A stretch of 64,000 nucleotides of DNA from Ktedonobacteraceae bacterium. GTDB taxonomy: Bacteria; Chloroflexota; Ktedonobacteria; Ktedonobacterales; Ktedonobacteraceae. The notes beneath the pieces are model-generated. The model made no database searches. It had not been told where the DNA came from and saw nothing but the letters and a program-made list of their open reading frames with translations. Where the stretch lies: positions 211,708 to 275,707 of the forward strand of contig DASRBN010000042.1 of the NCBI GenBank assembly GCA_035653615.1, in the 5' to 3' direction. The position numbers and the translations under genes are program-made. Of this stretch, positions 34,469 through 42,980 are shown piece after piece. Position 1 is the stretch's first letter; the number at the start of each line of letters is the position of its first letter.

Positions 34469-35284
34469 ATGAGTGAACACCAACAAGCAAGAGGTCATGA
34501 GCGCTGGCCGTTGCTGGAATCCGTCAATATGATCGAGATGCTGTCCTACCTGGGCACCTCACCATTGGCCGAAAGGCATGTGACCGATGAGATTGAGTGG
34601 GTCATCACCGGGGTCTGGGACAACACCTTTAATGGAGTGGTACGGGCGCAACTCTCGGAGGTGCATGCCGATCAGGTAATCGACGAAGTGACTTCGCGCT
34701 TTCGGGAACGAGACATTCCCCACCTGTGGTTTCTCAATGTAGATAGCCGTCCTGCCAATCTGGAGCAACTCCTCCTGGCACATGGCTGGGTACGCTTGCG
34801 TCAGGGCGTAGGAATGGCCATCGATCTTTCGGCCATCCTTTCCCCCCTCCCGCCACCACCAGGTCTGAGCATCGAGCGCGTCGTTGATGAAGAGGGGGTG
34901 ACGCTCTGGGGTACCTTCCATCGCTACCTGGAGGACAACCAGCGGGACGAACCTCGCGAGCGGCTCTACATCAGCCTGGGTCTGGACGGAGATCAACCCC
35001 TGCGTCACTACATCGCAAAGTTGGGTGGAGAGCCTGTGGGGGGCCTCTCGCTCTTTCTTGGACGAGAGGCTGCGGGCATCTATAACGTTGAGGTTGCGCC
35101 GGCAAAACAGCGTCAGGGGGTGGGAACAGCCATGACACGAGCGGTTCTGGAAGAAGCGAGCAAGCTTGGCTATCGTGTCGGAGTACTCGGTCCAACGCCC
35201 GAGAGCCGCTCTATGTATGAGCGCCTGGGCTTCGTGCTGCACGGGCAGGCTCTGTCGATGTACTGGTATCCGCACCAGCCATAG
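34469..35284 (+). CDS. GNAT family N-acetyltransferase
   Basis: A 271-residue acetyltransferase with a GNAT core at the C terminus: NVEVAPAKQRQGVGTAMTRAVLEEA and MYERLGFVLHGQ carry the acetyl-CoA-binding R/Q-x-x-G-x-G and the family end motif. An N-terminal domain of about 130 residues precedes it. ATG 34469 has AAAGGAAT just upstream. It is downstream of the MITE-like element and its promoter may have been affected by that insertion. Substrate unknown. Confidence 0.82.
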   Translation: MSEHQQARGHERWPLLESVNMIEMLSYLGTSPLAERHVTDEIEWVITGVWDNTFNGVVRAQLSEVHADQVIDEVTSRFRERDIPHLWFLNVDSRPANLEQLLLAHGWVRLRQGVGMAIDLSAILSPLPPPPGLSIERVVDEEGVTLWGTFHRYLEDNQRDEPRERLYISLGLDGDQPLRHYIAKLGGEPVGGLSLFLGREAAGIYNVEVAPAKQRQGVGTAMTRAVLEEASKLGYRVGVLGPTPESRSMYERLGFVLHGQALSMYWYPHQP

Positions 35285-35434
35285 TATGCGGTGACGGAAC
35301 AGCAGGAACTATGTGCCTGCATGTGCCTGGTGGATTTTCACCAGGCACATGCTTGTATCAATTACAAGCCCTCATTCGTGTACAGGTATGTGCGAAAAGA
35401 CGTTTTGAGTTGAAAGTACAAGAAGGAGAAAACC

Positions 35435-35635
35435 ATGGCAGTTAACCCAATTCAGCTGCAGAAATACCTGAAAGGTGTGAATTACCCCGTCAGCAAGAAA
35501 GACCTGATCAAGCAGGCCGAGCAGAATGGCGCCGACCAGAAGGTGCTTGAAACGCTTAAGCAATTGCCTGACAAGCAATTCGAGGGACCTTCCGGTGTCA
35601 GTAAAGCCATCGGTGACATAGATAACAAAAAATAG
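35435..35635 (+). CDS. DUF2795 family small protein
   Basis: A 66-residue helical protein with the DUF2795 pattern (QLQKYLKGVNYPVSKKDLI, then QNGADQKVLETLKQLPDKQF). Function unknown; the fold is small and basic-acidic and members are frequent in stress-responsive sets. AGAAGGAG precedes the ATG. A 31-bp hairpin terminator follows 1 nt after its stop. Confidence 0.8.
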   Translation: MAVNPIQLQKYLKGVNYPVSKKDLIKQAEQNGADQKVLETLKQLPDKQFEGPSGVSKAIGDIDNKK

Positions 35636-35636
35636 C

Positions 35637-35703
35637 GACCATCTGAGCATAAAAATGGGGATGCAAAGCGAATTTGCATCCCCATTTTTATGCTCAGATG
35701 GTC
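35637..35703. terminator. Long bidirectional terminator hairpin
   Basis: Arms 35637-35667 and 35673-35703 are perfect 31-bp complements (core TGAGCATAAAAATGGGGATG) around the 5-nt loop GCGAA. It separates the DUF2795 gene from the convergent aldehyde dehydrogenase gene and can stop both. Confidence 0.85.
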
Positions 35704-35704
35704 A

Positions 35705-37108
35705 CTACTCGCTTGGAGTCTTCGTAGGCGCCGGGTTGACGGTAGGGCCGATCCAGACGGTCTGAATATTCACAAATTCGTGAATGCCAAATGAGGAAAG
35801 CTCGCGACCATAGCCGCTGCGTTTGACGCCCCCAAAAGGCAGGCGAGGATCTGACGCGGTCATGCCATTAATGAAGACCGCTCCGGATTCCAGGTGACGA
35901 GCTAATTCACGGCCTCGTTCGATATTGCTGGTCCACAGGTTACCGCCCAGGCCAAATTGCGAATCGTTGGCGAGTTCAATAGCGTGCTGGGTATCGCGGG
36001 CGCGAATGACGGCAGCCGCGGGACCAAATGTTTCCTCACGGAACATAGGCATCTGCGGAGTCACATTGGTCAAAATCGTTGGAGCATAGAAGTAGCCCTT
36101 GCCTTTAAGAGGTTTGCCGCCGAGTATGACTTTCGCCCCCATCTCAACGGAGTCGCACACCTGCTTCTCCAATGACTCACGGAGGTCGCCACGCGCCATT
36201 GGCCCGATTTGCGTCTCACGCTCAAGCGGGTCGCCCACCCGCAGCTTCGAGGCGGCCTCGACAAATTTCTGCTCAAACGCATCTGCCACTGAATCGACGA
36301 CGATGAAACGTTTGGCTGCGATGCAGCTCTGGCCGGTGTTCTGGTAGCGAGCCCGCACCGCCATTTGCGCAGCGGCATCGAGGTCGGCATCTTCCAGCAC
36401 GATGAAAGCGTCCGAGCCGCCCAGTTCCAGCACATTTTTCTTCAGCACGCGCCCGCTTGTCGATGCCACCACGACACCTGCCGCATCGCTGCCGGTCAGC
36501 GTGACAGCGGCGATACGCGGATCGGTAATCAGCTTATCCGTCTCCGCACCCGGCACCAGCACCGTCTTGAAGACACCTTGCGGGAAGCCACTTTCCACAA
36601 ACATCTTCTCGATCTCCAACGCGCAGCGAGAGACATTCGAGGCATGTTTGAGAACGCTGGTATTGCCTGCCATCAATGCAGGCGCGGCAAAGCGAAAGAC
36701 CTGCCAGTAGGGAAAGTTCCAGGGCATCAAGGCCAGCACGACGCCGAGTGGTTGAAACGAGACGTAACTATCGGTCGCATTCGTAGAGATATGCTGGTCT
36801 GCCAGGAACTTTTCAGCATTCTCCGCATAGTATTCGCAGTTCCAGGCGCACTTCTCAACTTCGGCCTCCGATTCAACAATGGGCTTGCCCATTTCTAGTG
36901 TCGCGGTGCGCGCCAGTTCGGCTTTATGATCGCGCAGGTGGCTGGCGATGCGGCGAAAGAGCGCGCCGCGTTCGGCAAACGATGTCTCGCGCCATTGCCG
37001 AAATGCATTGCGGGTCTGGTCAAGCGCTTCATTGATCTGCGCCTCGGTATAAGGCTCGAAGGTTTCAATGACTTCTCCGGTGGCCGGATTTATGGATTGA
37101 ATGCTCAT
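35705..37108 (-). CDS. NAD(P)-dependent aldehyde dehydrogenase, succinate-semialdehyde type
   Basis: A 467-residue aldehyde dehydrogenase. Key residues: the catalytic Glu in VLELGGSDA and Cys in NTGQSCIAAKR, with the LTGSDAAG region before. The C-terminal FGGVKRSGYGRELSSFGIHEFVNIQTV matches the succinate-semialdehyde group (GabD/YneI), so GABA or glyoxylate-linked metabolism is possible, though substrate choice is not certain. I use ATG 37108 (GAAGGGG 6 nt upstream) over TTG 37144. Confidence 0.88.
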   Translation of the reverse strand: MSIQSINPATGEVIETFEPYTEAQINEALDQTRNAFRQWRETSFAERGALFRRIASHLRDHKAELARTATLEMGKPIVESEAEVEKCAWNCEYYAENAEKFLADQHISTNATDSYVSFQPLGVVLALMPWNFPYWQVFRFAAPALMAGNTSVLKHASNVSRCALEIEKMFVESGFPQGVFKTVLVPGAETDKLITDPRIAAVTLTGSDAAGVVVASTSGRVLKKNVLELGGSDAFIVLEDADLDAAAQMAVRARYQNTGQSCIAAKRFIVVDSVADAFEQKFVEAASKLRVGDPLERETQIGPMARGDLRESLEKQVCDSVEMGAKVILGGKPLKGKGYFYAPTILTNVTPQMPMFREETFGPAAAVIRARDTQHAIELANDSQFGLGGNLWTSNIERGRELARHLESGAVFINGMTASDPRLPFGGVKRSGYGRELSSFGIHEFVNIQTVWIGPTVNPAPTKTPSE

Positions 37109-37223
37109 ATACTTCCCCTTCTCTAAAAAGCTGGCGAGTAGCAATAGCTGGAGTATTGCCAGTTGGGTGTTTCTCGCCCTTGTCCGTTGTCCTTCTCTCT
37201 ATTTTATCCCAAATGAGGAAGCC

Positions 37224-37346
37224 GTGATAGAACCTCTGAAAGAAGTATTCAACGAAGTGTCAAAACTTCCTGAAGACGAGCAAATGCCCATTGCTGAGAT
37301 CATCAAAGAAGAATTAGCCTCTGACAGGTTACTTTCTCGATTATAA
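37224..37346 (+). CDS. Possible 40-residue small protein, antitoxin-like
   Basis: A short frame from GTG 37224, with TGAGGAAG 5 nt upstream, gives a helical peptide (LKEVFNEVSKLPEDEQMPIAEII) that resembles the N-terminal dimerisation helices of small RelB-like or DUF2281-like antitoxins. No toxin gene is next to it; it overlaps the end of crtI by 6 nt. It may be a remnant. Confidence 0.35.
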   Translation: MIEPLKEVFNEVSKLPEDEQMPIAEIIKEELASDRLLSRL

Positions 37347-38894
37347 CCTGGACTTTCTCATTTTCGCCAGATCGTCAATCACCAGGCGGCTCGTAATATC
37401 AGCAGAGAGTAAGACCCCCGGAACACCGGCGCCAGGATGGGTGCCCGCTCCTACGAAATACAATCCTCCAATATCATTGGAGCGATTATGGGGTCGGAAG
37501 TAGGCAGACTGGAAGAGCGTTGGCTCAATCGAGAACGCTGCTCCCAGGTGGCTGCCCAGTTCGGATGCGAAATCGAGCGGCGTGAAGGTATGTTCGGTTA
37601 TAATGCTGTTCTCTAATCCATGCAGGCCCGCTTCCTGTTCCAGAAAGCGAATGATCCTATTACGGAAAGTGGGTGCCTCGCGTGTCCAGTCAATGCCATG
37701 CCCCAGGTTAGGTACCGGTGCGAGTACATAGAGGCTTTCATCGCCCGGTGGTGCCATCGATGGATCGGTCTTCGTCGGAGCGTGCAAGTAGAGCGCCAGG
37801 TCGCCCGGAATGCCTTGACCGTCGAAAATAGCGCGAATCAACTGCTGATAGCGATCAGGCATAAAGATCGTGTGATGGCGCAAGTGTTCATACCGGCGGT
37901 TTAACCCCAGGTACAACAGGAAGCAGCTCATAGAGTAGCGGTACCGTTTCATACGGCTACTCGTAGGCTGGGAACGGTATGATGCTGGCAAGAGTGTGAG
38001 AAGGGTAGAGGCAACATCGCTATTAGCGACCACAACATCAGCCTCGAACGCTGTCCCATCTACCAGCCGGACTCCCGTCACACGCCGCGCTTTGAGAATA
38101 AGTTGCTCGACGGGCATACCGCAACGGACTTCACCGCCGAGCGAGCGAAACAGGCAGGCCATTGCTTCGACGAGCGTGTACATTCCACCCATCGCGAAAT
38201 GCACGCCGCCAACCCGCTCGAGATAGGGCACGATGCTGTAGATGGCGCTGGCGCGGAAAGGATTACCTCCGATGAAAAGCGGGTGGAATGAGAAGACCAT
38301 GCGGAGCTGTGGATTGCGGAAGTAGCGCGAGACAAAAGCGTAAACACTGCGCTGTGCGCCGAGGCGCACTAACTCCGGCGCAACCCGCAGCATTGCTCCT
38401 GCCGTGAGGAAAGGCTGATTGGCCAGATCCGCAAATGCGCGCCGGTAAATGCGTTGTGTATCGACAAGAAAGGCGCGATAGCCTGCTACATCGCGTGGCT
38501 CAAACCGGGCGATCTCCGCCTCGTCCTCGGCGGCCGTTCCCCAGTAATCAAAATGGCGTCCATCGCGGAAGTAGATGCGATAGAAAGGGCTAAGGGGAAT
38601 AATCGGCACATCTTCTTTCAGACTTCGACCGGCAGTAGCCCATAGATCCTCCAGCAAATGTGGCGCGGTAATCAGCGTGGGTCCCGTATCAAAGGTGAAC
38701 CCGTCTTCCTTCAACTGGTAGGCTCGGCCCCCCAGCTTTTCACGGGCCTCTACAAGCGTAACAGCGTGCCCGGCAGCTTGTAAGCGAATGGCAGCGGCAA
38801 GACCCCCAAATCCACCACCGATAACGATTACCTTGCCATGATAACGCTCGCTCGTCATCAAACCGGCACGATCATGAGAAAGTAGCTGCATCAT
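37341..38894 (-). CDS. crtI: Phytoene desaturase family protein (CrtI/CrtN)
   Basis: A 517-residue FAD-dependent desaturase. The N-terminal dinucleotide motif VIVIGGGFGGLAAAIRLQAAGH and the FDTGPTLIT block are typical, as is the C-terminal GAGTHPGAGVPGVL. It dehydrogenates phytoene to lycopene-type carotenoids; a paralogous desaturase role is possible. The ATG overlaps the stop of the CruF fusion gene as ATGA. It is the last of four coupled carotenoid genes. Confidence 0.88.
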   Translation of the reverse strand: MMQLLSHDRAGLMTSERYHGKVIVIGGGFGGLAAAIRLQAAGHAVTLVEAREKLGGRAYQLKEDGFTFDTGPTLITAPHLLEDLWATAGRSLKEDVPIIPLSPFYRIYFRDGRHFDYWGTAAEDEAEIARFEPRDVAGYRAFLVDTQRIYRRAFADLANQPFLTAGAMLRVAPELVRLGAQRSVYAFVSRYFRNPQLRMVFSFHPLFIGGNPFRASAIYSIVPYLERVGGVHFAMGGMYTLVEAMACLFRSLGGEVRCGMPVEQLILKARRVTGVRLVDGTAFEADVVVANSDVASTLLTLLPASYRSQPTSSRMKRYRYSMSCFLLYLGLNRRYEHLRHHTIFMPDRYQQLIRAIFDGQGIPGDLALYLHAPTKTDPSMAPPGDESLYVLAPVPNLGHGIDWTREAPTFRNRIIRFLEQEAGLHGLENSIITEHTFTPLDFASELGSHLGAAFSIEPTLFQSAYFRPHNRSNDIGGLYFVGAGTHPGAGVPGVLLSADITSRLVIDDLAKMRKSRL

Positions 38895-40510
38895 AGTTGA
38901 ATGGCCTCCTCAGTATGGGAACATGCAGAACCGGCTATTTGATTCGAGAGACCGCGTACCCGTTTCTCAATCGCCTGCAACAGGTGGGTAGAGTCGGGAT
39001 AGTCATCACGGAAGAGCGCCGGGCCGAAGCGCAGCGTGATATACCAGCGCTCCCCTTGGACATAGGTAAATCCCGCTGGTATGATGGACACCCTGGTGTT
39101 CCCATCTCTCTCTGCCATCTCTACCAACCTGGCAAAGCCTGGGCGGAATGGAAGAAAAGCGTCCTTATCCTTCTTCGGTGTGGGTGCAGGGTCAATGTTG
39201 GGATACGCCTCTGGAAAAATCACTAGCGCCTCGCCATTGCGTAGCAATTGAACCGAGTCCCTGGCTGCTCGCCGCAGGTAGCGCCCGAACTCGCCTCGCA
39301 CATATGCACTACTGGCCGCTATAGAGACGCGATTTATCGTATCTTCAGCCTCTCCAAGCCTCTCGATGCGCAACAGCGCAGGCCAATCAACCATAGCACA
39401 CGCCCACTCCATCAGCCTGCGTAGCCAGCGCTTCTGAACCCAGTCAAGTGCTACCAGAATGTGTAGACGTCGTGGGACAGTTTCGAGCAGAACGCATCCA
39501 TCATAGAGATGATGAAAGTGGCGCGCGACGATTAGCACCGGGCCAGAGCGCGGTACGTATTCCAGCCCCTCGACCATCACCCGCACCTTGCGGCGGGTAA
39601 GCATCCGGCTACCAGTGTACACCGTTAGCAGCGAGAGGCGCCTGGCAATTGAAACCCTGGGTTCACTTGTTGCAGCCACCTGCCGCATTTTTCTAGTTGG
39701 TTTGAACAGTAGAGCCAGCGATGCAGGGAGCAGCCCGAGTACTATAGCTACCAGCACGGGAATCCAGAGTCCCACACTCAGGTTCAGGGCAATGGCAAAG
39801 CCGGTGTTCGCGGCATATACGCCGAATGGAAACCACGTCGCTACAGCCTGCGCATCAAGATTAGCACGCCAGAGCAGGCGACTGAGTCCCATGTAAATCA
39901 GGCCGGTCAGCGACCATCCAACCAGGTTACTGATTGGCATGCCGAAGTAAGGGCCACCCTGGTGCCATATCCAGAAGTGGATGGGCAGGCTTTGACTGGC
40001 CATCGCCGGGTCCAAAGAGAGATCCCAGACCGTCAGGAAATAGACCCCCAGTGCCAACGACCAGCCTGTACGATGGCGAAGCCGTAAGCCGGCAACAATC
40101 ACATTTGCCAGGATATACGAGGTAAACCCCATGTAGAACCACGACAGGGGAATAGAGTAAGGAACAAGGCCGGCCACTTTCCAGCCAAGAAAACTTGTGT
40201 AGGAATAAGGCCCGAAAGGGAATCCTGTGCTGGTTCCGAGCAATTCCATGCTTAAAGGGATCGTGGTTGCGACGGCAAAGAATATGAGCGTCTTGCGCGT
40301 GCCAACCATGAACAGGCCGAAGAGCAGCACTGCCGCAGCCCCGAAGAGGATGTGCAGCGACCCCGCGTAGACGATGCCAAAATTGAATACTTCCACCGCG
40401 AAAGGACTGTTCGCCCACAGTTCAGGGTGTGGCAGCGCGATCAGGAGACCGCCGAGGCCAAATAGCAGGGCCGCCAGGTGACAGACAAAGAGGATTTTAA
40501 TAGTTCTCAT
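38891..40510 (-). CDS. CruF-type carotenoid hydratase fused to an acyltransferase
   Basis: A 539-residue two-part protein. Residues 1-290 are a polytopic membrane domain with the CruF/DUF422 signature (LSMELLGTSTGFPFGPYSYT, YFLTVWDLSLDPAMA, YFGMPISNLVGW), known to hydrate the psi end of carotenoids (1',2'-hydratase). After a linker, residues 320-520 form a PlsC-like acyltransferase: LIVARHFHHLYDG replaces the usual NHXXXXD and FPEAYPNIDP is the FPEG-like motif. The HX4D spacing is not canonical. It sits between a GT2 glycosyltransferase and crtI, overlapping both by 4 nt, suggesting hydroxylation and acylation of a carotenoid glycoside. Fusion is the striking feature. Confidence 0.8.
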   Translation of the reverse strand: MRTIKILFVCHLAALLFGLGGLLIALPHPELWANSPFAVEVFNFGIVYAGSLHILFGAAAVLLFGLFMVGTRKTLIFFAVATTIPLSMELLGTSTGFPFGPYSYTSFLGWKVAGLVPYSIPLSWFYMGFTSYILANVIVAGLRLRHRTGWSLALGVYFLTVWDLSLDPAMASQSLPIHFWIWHQGGPYFGMPISNLVGWSLTGLIYMGLSRLLWRANLDAQAVATWFPFGVYAANTGFAIALNLSVGLWIPVLVAIVLGLLPASLALLFKPTRKMRQVAATSEPRVSIARRLSLLTVYTGSRMLTRRKVRVMVEGLEYVPRSGPVLIVARHFHHLYDGCVLLETVPRRLHILVALDWVQKRWLRRLMEWACAMVDWPALLRIERLGEAEDTINRVSIAASSAYVRGEFGRYLRRAARDSVQLLRNGEALVIFPEAYPNIDPAPTPKKDKDAFLPFRPGFARLVEMAERDGNTRVSIIPAGFTYVQGERWYITLRFGPALFRDDYPDSTHLLQAIEKRVRGLSNQIAGSACSHTEEAIQL

Positions 40511-41673
40511 AACGTTTCTCCACGAACCAGAATACGACCACGCCAGATGTGGCGACGTTGCAATGCGCTTCTCGCCAACTGAATAGTCACAGGTATGTCA
40601 CAGAGCGGTGAGAGCCAGTAAGACCAGGGATGGCGGCAATACGCCCGGGCGATGCCAAAGAGTACTCCTATACGCATAGCCGTTAGTCCGCCATTCAGCA
40701 CCATAAACCTGCTACGTCGCGCATGTCCAATCACGAGAAAGAGGAATAGCGGTAGTGGTAGTGCCTGCACCAGCGCCACTTCGAGCCATCCAAGCAACGT
40801 ATTTATGCCTGAGTATTGATCATGCATTGGAAGCGAGCGAGGCCAGTTGCGCCAGGTATCGCGCCAATCAGCGTACATTTTGACGCTCACAAGATCGCCG
40901 GCCTCGTAAAAACCGGTGGAATAGCCTCTTGCCACAAGCGTTCGCGCAATCGTAACGTCTTCACAGACAGAGTTCCGGGCCTCCAGAAAGCCACCGCATG
41001 CTTCCAGCGCATCCCTGCGAAACAGGAAGCACTGTCCATTCGCCTGTACTTCGTCTACGCGCGTGAAGGCCTTTCCGGGTATGCCAAAGCGATAAACCAG
41101 CGTGGCGAGTAGTGAGGGATGCAATAGTCCCTCACCAATGCCATTGATCTCTTGCTGCGTTGCTATACTTAGAGCCGAGAGCCCGCCTCGTTTTGCTCGC
41201 CCAAGCAGCGCGCGCGTCAGTAGAGCGCCAGGGCGAACATCAGCGTCCACTGTGAGAATCCAGCGCGAGTCAGGGTCGGCAGAATGCAATCCGACCTGCA
41301 ATCCCCAGGCTTTGCCGTTCCAGTTCGAAGGGATGGGACTCGCATTCACGAGGCGCACGCGTGCATCACGCCCCGTGTAAATATCAACCAATTCTTGCGT
41401 ACCATCATCTGAGCCGCCATCCACCACCACAATCTCGTTTACTTCTGCACTCTGGACAATCAGTCCTTCCAGGCATGGTGAGAGCCTGTCATACTCGTTA
41501 AGCACCGGTACAATGACAGAAACACGCTCCTCGCCAGCGACCAATGCCTCTTTGGGCGAGATACGCTCTCCTCCTGCGCTACGGAGCAAACGCAAGATGA
41601 CGCGTATACCCAGGAAAGCCTGTGCAACAACGATCATTGGCTCCAGGAAACTGAAGATTCTCTTAGTCTTCAA
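40507..41673 (-). CDS. Family 2 glycosyltransferase, carotenoid-associated (CruC/CrtQ-like)
   Basis: A 388-residue GT2 enzyme: VSVIVPVLNEYDRLSPCLE, the nucleotide-sugar motifs VVDGGSDDGTQ and TVDADVRPG (DXD-like), CEDVTIARTLVARGY with the family's ED, then C-terminal hydrophobic helices (about 300-350). In Chlorobi, CruC is a GT2 that glucosylates hydroxy-carotenoids. Its position between crtB and the CruF fusion suggests the same step. It starts at TTG with GGAGG 6 nt upstream and overlaps crtB by 11 nt. Confidence 0.82.
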   Translation of the reverse strand: MKTKRIFSFLEPMIVVAQAFLGIRVILRLLRSAGGERISPKEALVAGEERVSVIVPVLNEYDRLSPCLEGLIVQSAEVNEIVVVDGGSDDGTQELVDIYTGRDARVRLVNASPIPSNWNGKAWGLQVGLHSADPDSRWILTVDADVRPGALLTRALLGRAKRGGLSALSIATQQEINGIGEGLLHPSLLATLVYRFGIPGKAFTRVDEVQANGQCFLFRRDALEACGGFLEARNSVCEDVTIARTLVARGYSTGFYEAGDLVSVKMYADWRDTWRNWPRSLPMHDQYSGINTLLGWLEVALVQALPLPLFLFLVIGHARRSRFMVLNGGLTAMRIGVLFGIARAYCRHPWSYWLSPLCDIPVTIQLARSALQRRHIWRGRILVRGETL

Positions 41674-42676
41674 AGACTACCTCCACTTCGCTACTGGTGG
41701 TGCCCTCTCCACAGCGCCAGAGCTGATCGAGTGTAAAAGCGATAGCAGCCTCCCATAGTTTCTCTGGAAAGCTGGTCGCCGCACGGGAGCGCAGTACGTC
41801 GTAATGTTTCCCCTCTATCGCTCTGAGTATGCGGCGATAGAGCCGGCCTGCCACGAGTATGGGCAATCGGCAGTTGCGAGGAAGTAGCCAGATGCCCGAC
41901 ATACCATGAACATAGTAGCGGTGAGCACGTGCAACCTGGTAACGCATCATGGCGCAGAAGCGATCATCTGGCCCGTGCTGATTCTGGTATAGCTGGATCA
42001 GATGGGCGCTCGAACTACCGAAACGTTCCAGGTCCTCCTGTGGCAGGTAGATACGACCAGAAGCGAGATCGCCTCCTACATCCCGCAGGATATTCGTCAG
42101 TTGCATCCCAATTCCCAGACTTTGCGCAGCGGCCAGCCCTTGAGAGGATTTGACACCCAGGATATAGGCCATAGCCAGCCCCACCGTTCCCGCGACGCGG
42201 TAGCAGTAGCAGTAGAGTTCGCTAAAGTCGCGAATCTCTCCCGGCTCCAGGTCTGATGCAAGCCCATCAAGAAAGTCCAGGAAGATGGGAATGGGAACGG
42301 GACGTTCAGCCAGTACAGCGGCCAGCCTCGCTCCAAGAGGTTCCCGTGGCGCGGGAAGCAGGCAGCCCGATATGAACCAGTCCTTCCAGGCATCCAGTTC
42401 TAAACGAATATCCTCGAGCCGGCGACCCTCCACCGGTTTATCTACCAGGTCATCCAATGTACGAAAAAAAGCATAGAGAGTAATCACCAGTTGTCGATGC
42501 TTCGGCGGTAGAAAGCGCGCAGCAAAATGGAATGTCCGTCCATGAGTTGCCAGGAGCCCCTCATCTGAACTGCTTGAAGTGGTAAGCCATTGTTGCGAAA
42601 GGATACCGGCCTCGCATTGTTTCCCTGCCGGTTCGATGCTTCCGGTATCTTTTTTGCCTATCTCTACCATTCTCAT
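41663..42676 (-). CDS. crtB: Phytoene synthase CrtB
   Basis: A 337-residue squalene/phytoene synthase family enzyme. The first Asp-rich motif DDLVD is at residues 75-79, and the second, DVGGDLASGRIYLP, is near residue 195. These bind the diphosphate of geranylgeranyl diphosphate to make phytoene. It is the first of four overlapping genes of the carotenoid operon, and the 304 nt before it hold no recognisable gene. Confidence 0.88.
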   Translation of the reverse strand: MRMVEIGKKDTGSIEPAGKQCEAGILSQQWLTTSSSSDEGLLATHGRTFHFAARFLPPKHRQLVITLYAFFRTLDDLVDKPVEGRRLEDIRLELDAWKDWFISGCLLPAPREPLGARLAAVLAERPVPIPIFLDFLDGLASDLEPGEIRDFSELYCYCYRVAGTVGLAMAYILGVKSSQGLAAAQSLGIGMQLTNILRDVGGDLASGRIYLPQEDLERFGSSSAHLIQLYQNQHGPDDRFCAMMRYQVARAHRYYVHGMSGIWLLPRNCRLPILVAGRLYRRILRAIEGKHYDVLRSRAATSFPEKLWEAAIAFTLDQLWRCGEGTTSSEVEVVFED

Positions 42677-42980
42677 ATCGAACTTACGCTTCCTTCCCTA
42701 CACTATCAGGAGTCAGCTATACCGGCCTATACCGGATGCATTGGTGGCTTTTCTTCGAGAGCTTTGCTCACACGAAGCTTAAAGAATGTCTCCACGTAGT
42801 AGATGCGAGATCGAGAGAGAACGGGTGTATTCCTGTAACTACACAATGTGCTATTAGAATCTGTGTCCGGGGAGGCCTTGATACGCTCGCAGTTTACTGG
42901 AGCATGAGAAAGGGGAAATACCCATTCGTATGCTATAAAGCATCTTTTCATCAGGTCGCGCTGATGGCATGTTTATACGG
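42677..42980. other. Intergenic region upstream of the carotenoid operon
   Basis: 304 nt between crtB and the FtsX-like permease gene. The only clear feature is a 9-bp tandem repeat CTATACCGG (42717-42725 and 42727-42735) about 45 nt from the crtB start. It should hold the operon promoter and perhaps a MerR/LitR-type operator. No gene is seen. Confidence 0.4.

Noticed and set aside
34559..35275. Open frame of 238 codons on the minus strand
   Set aside because: It is opposite a clear GNAT gene and shows no recognisable pattern.
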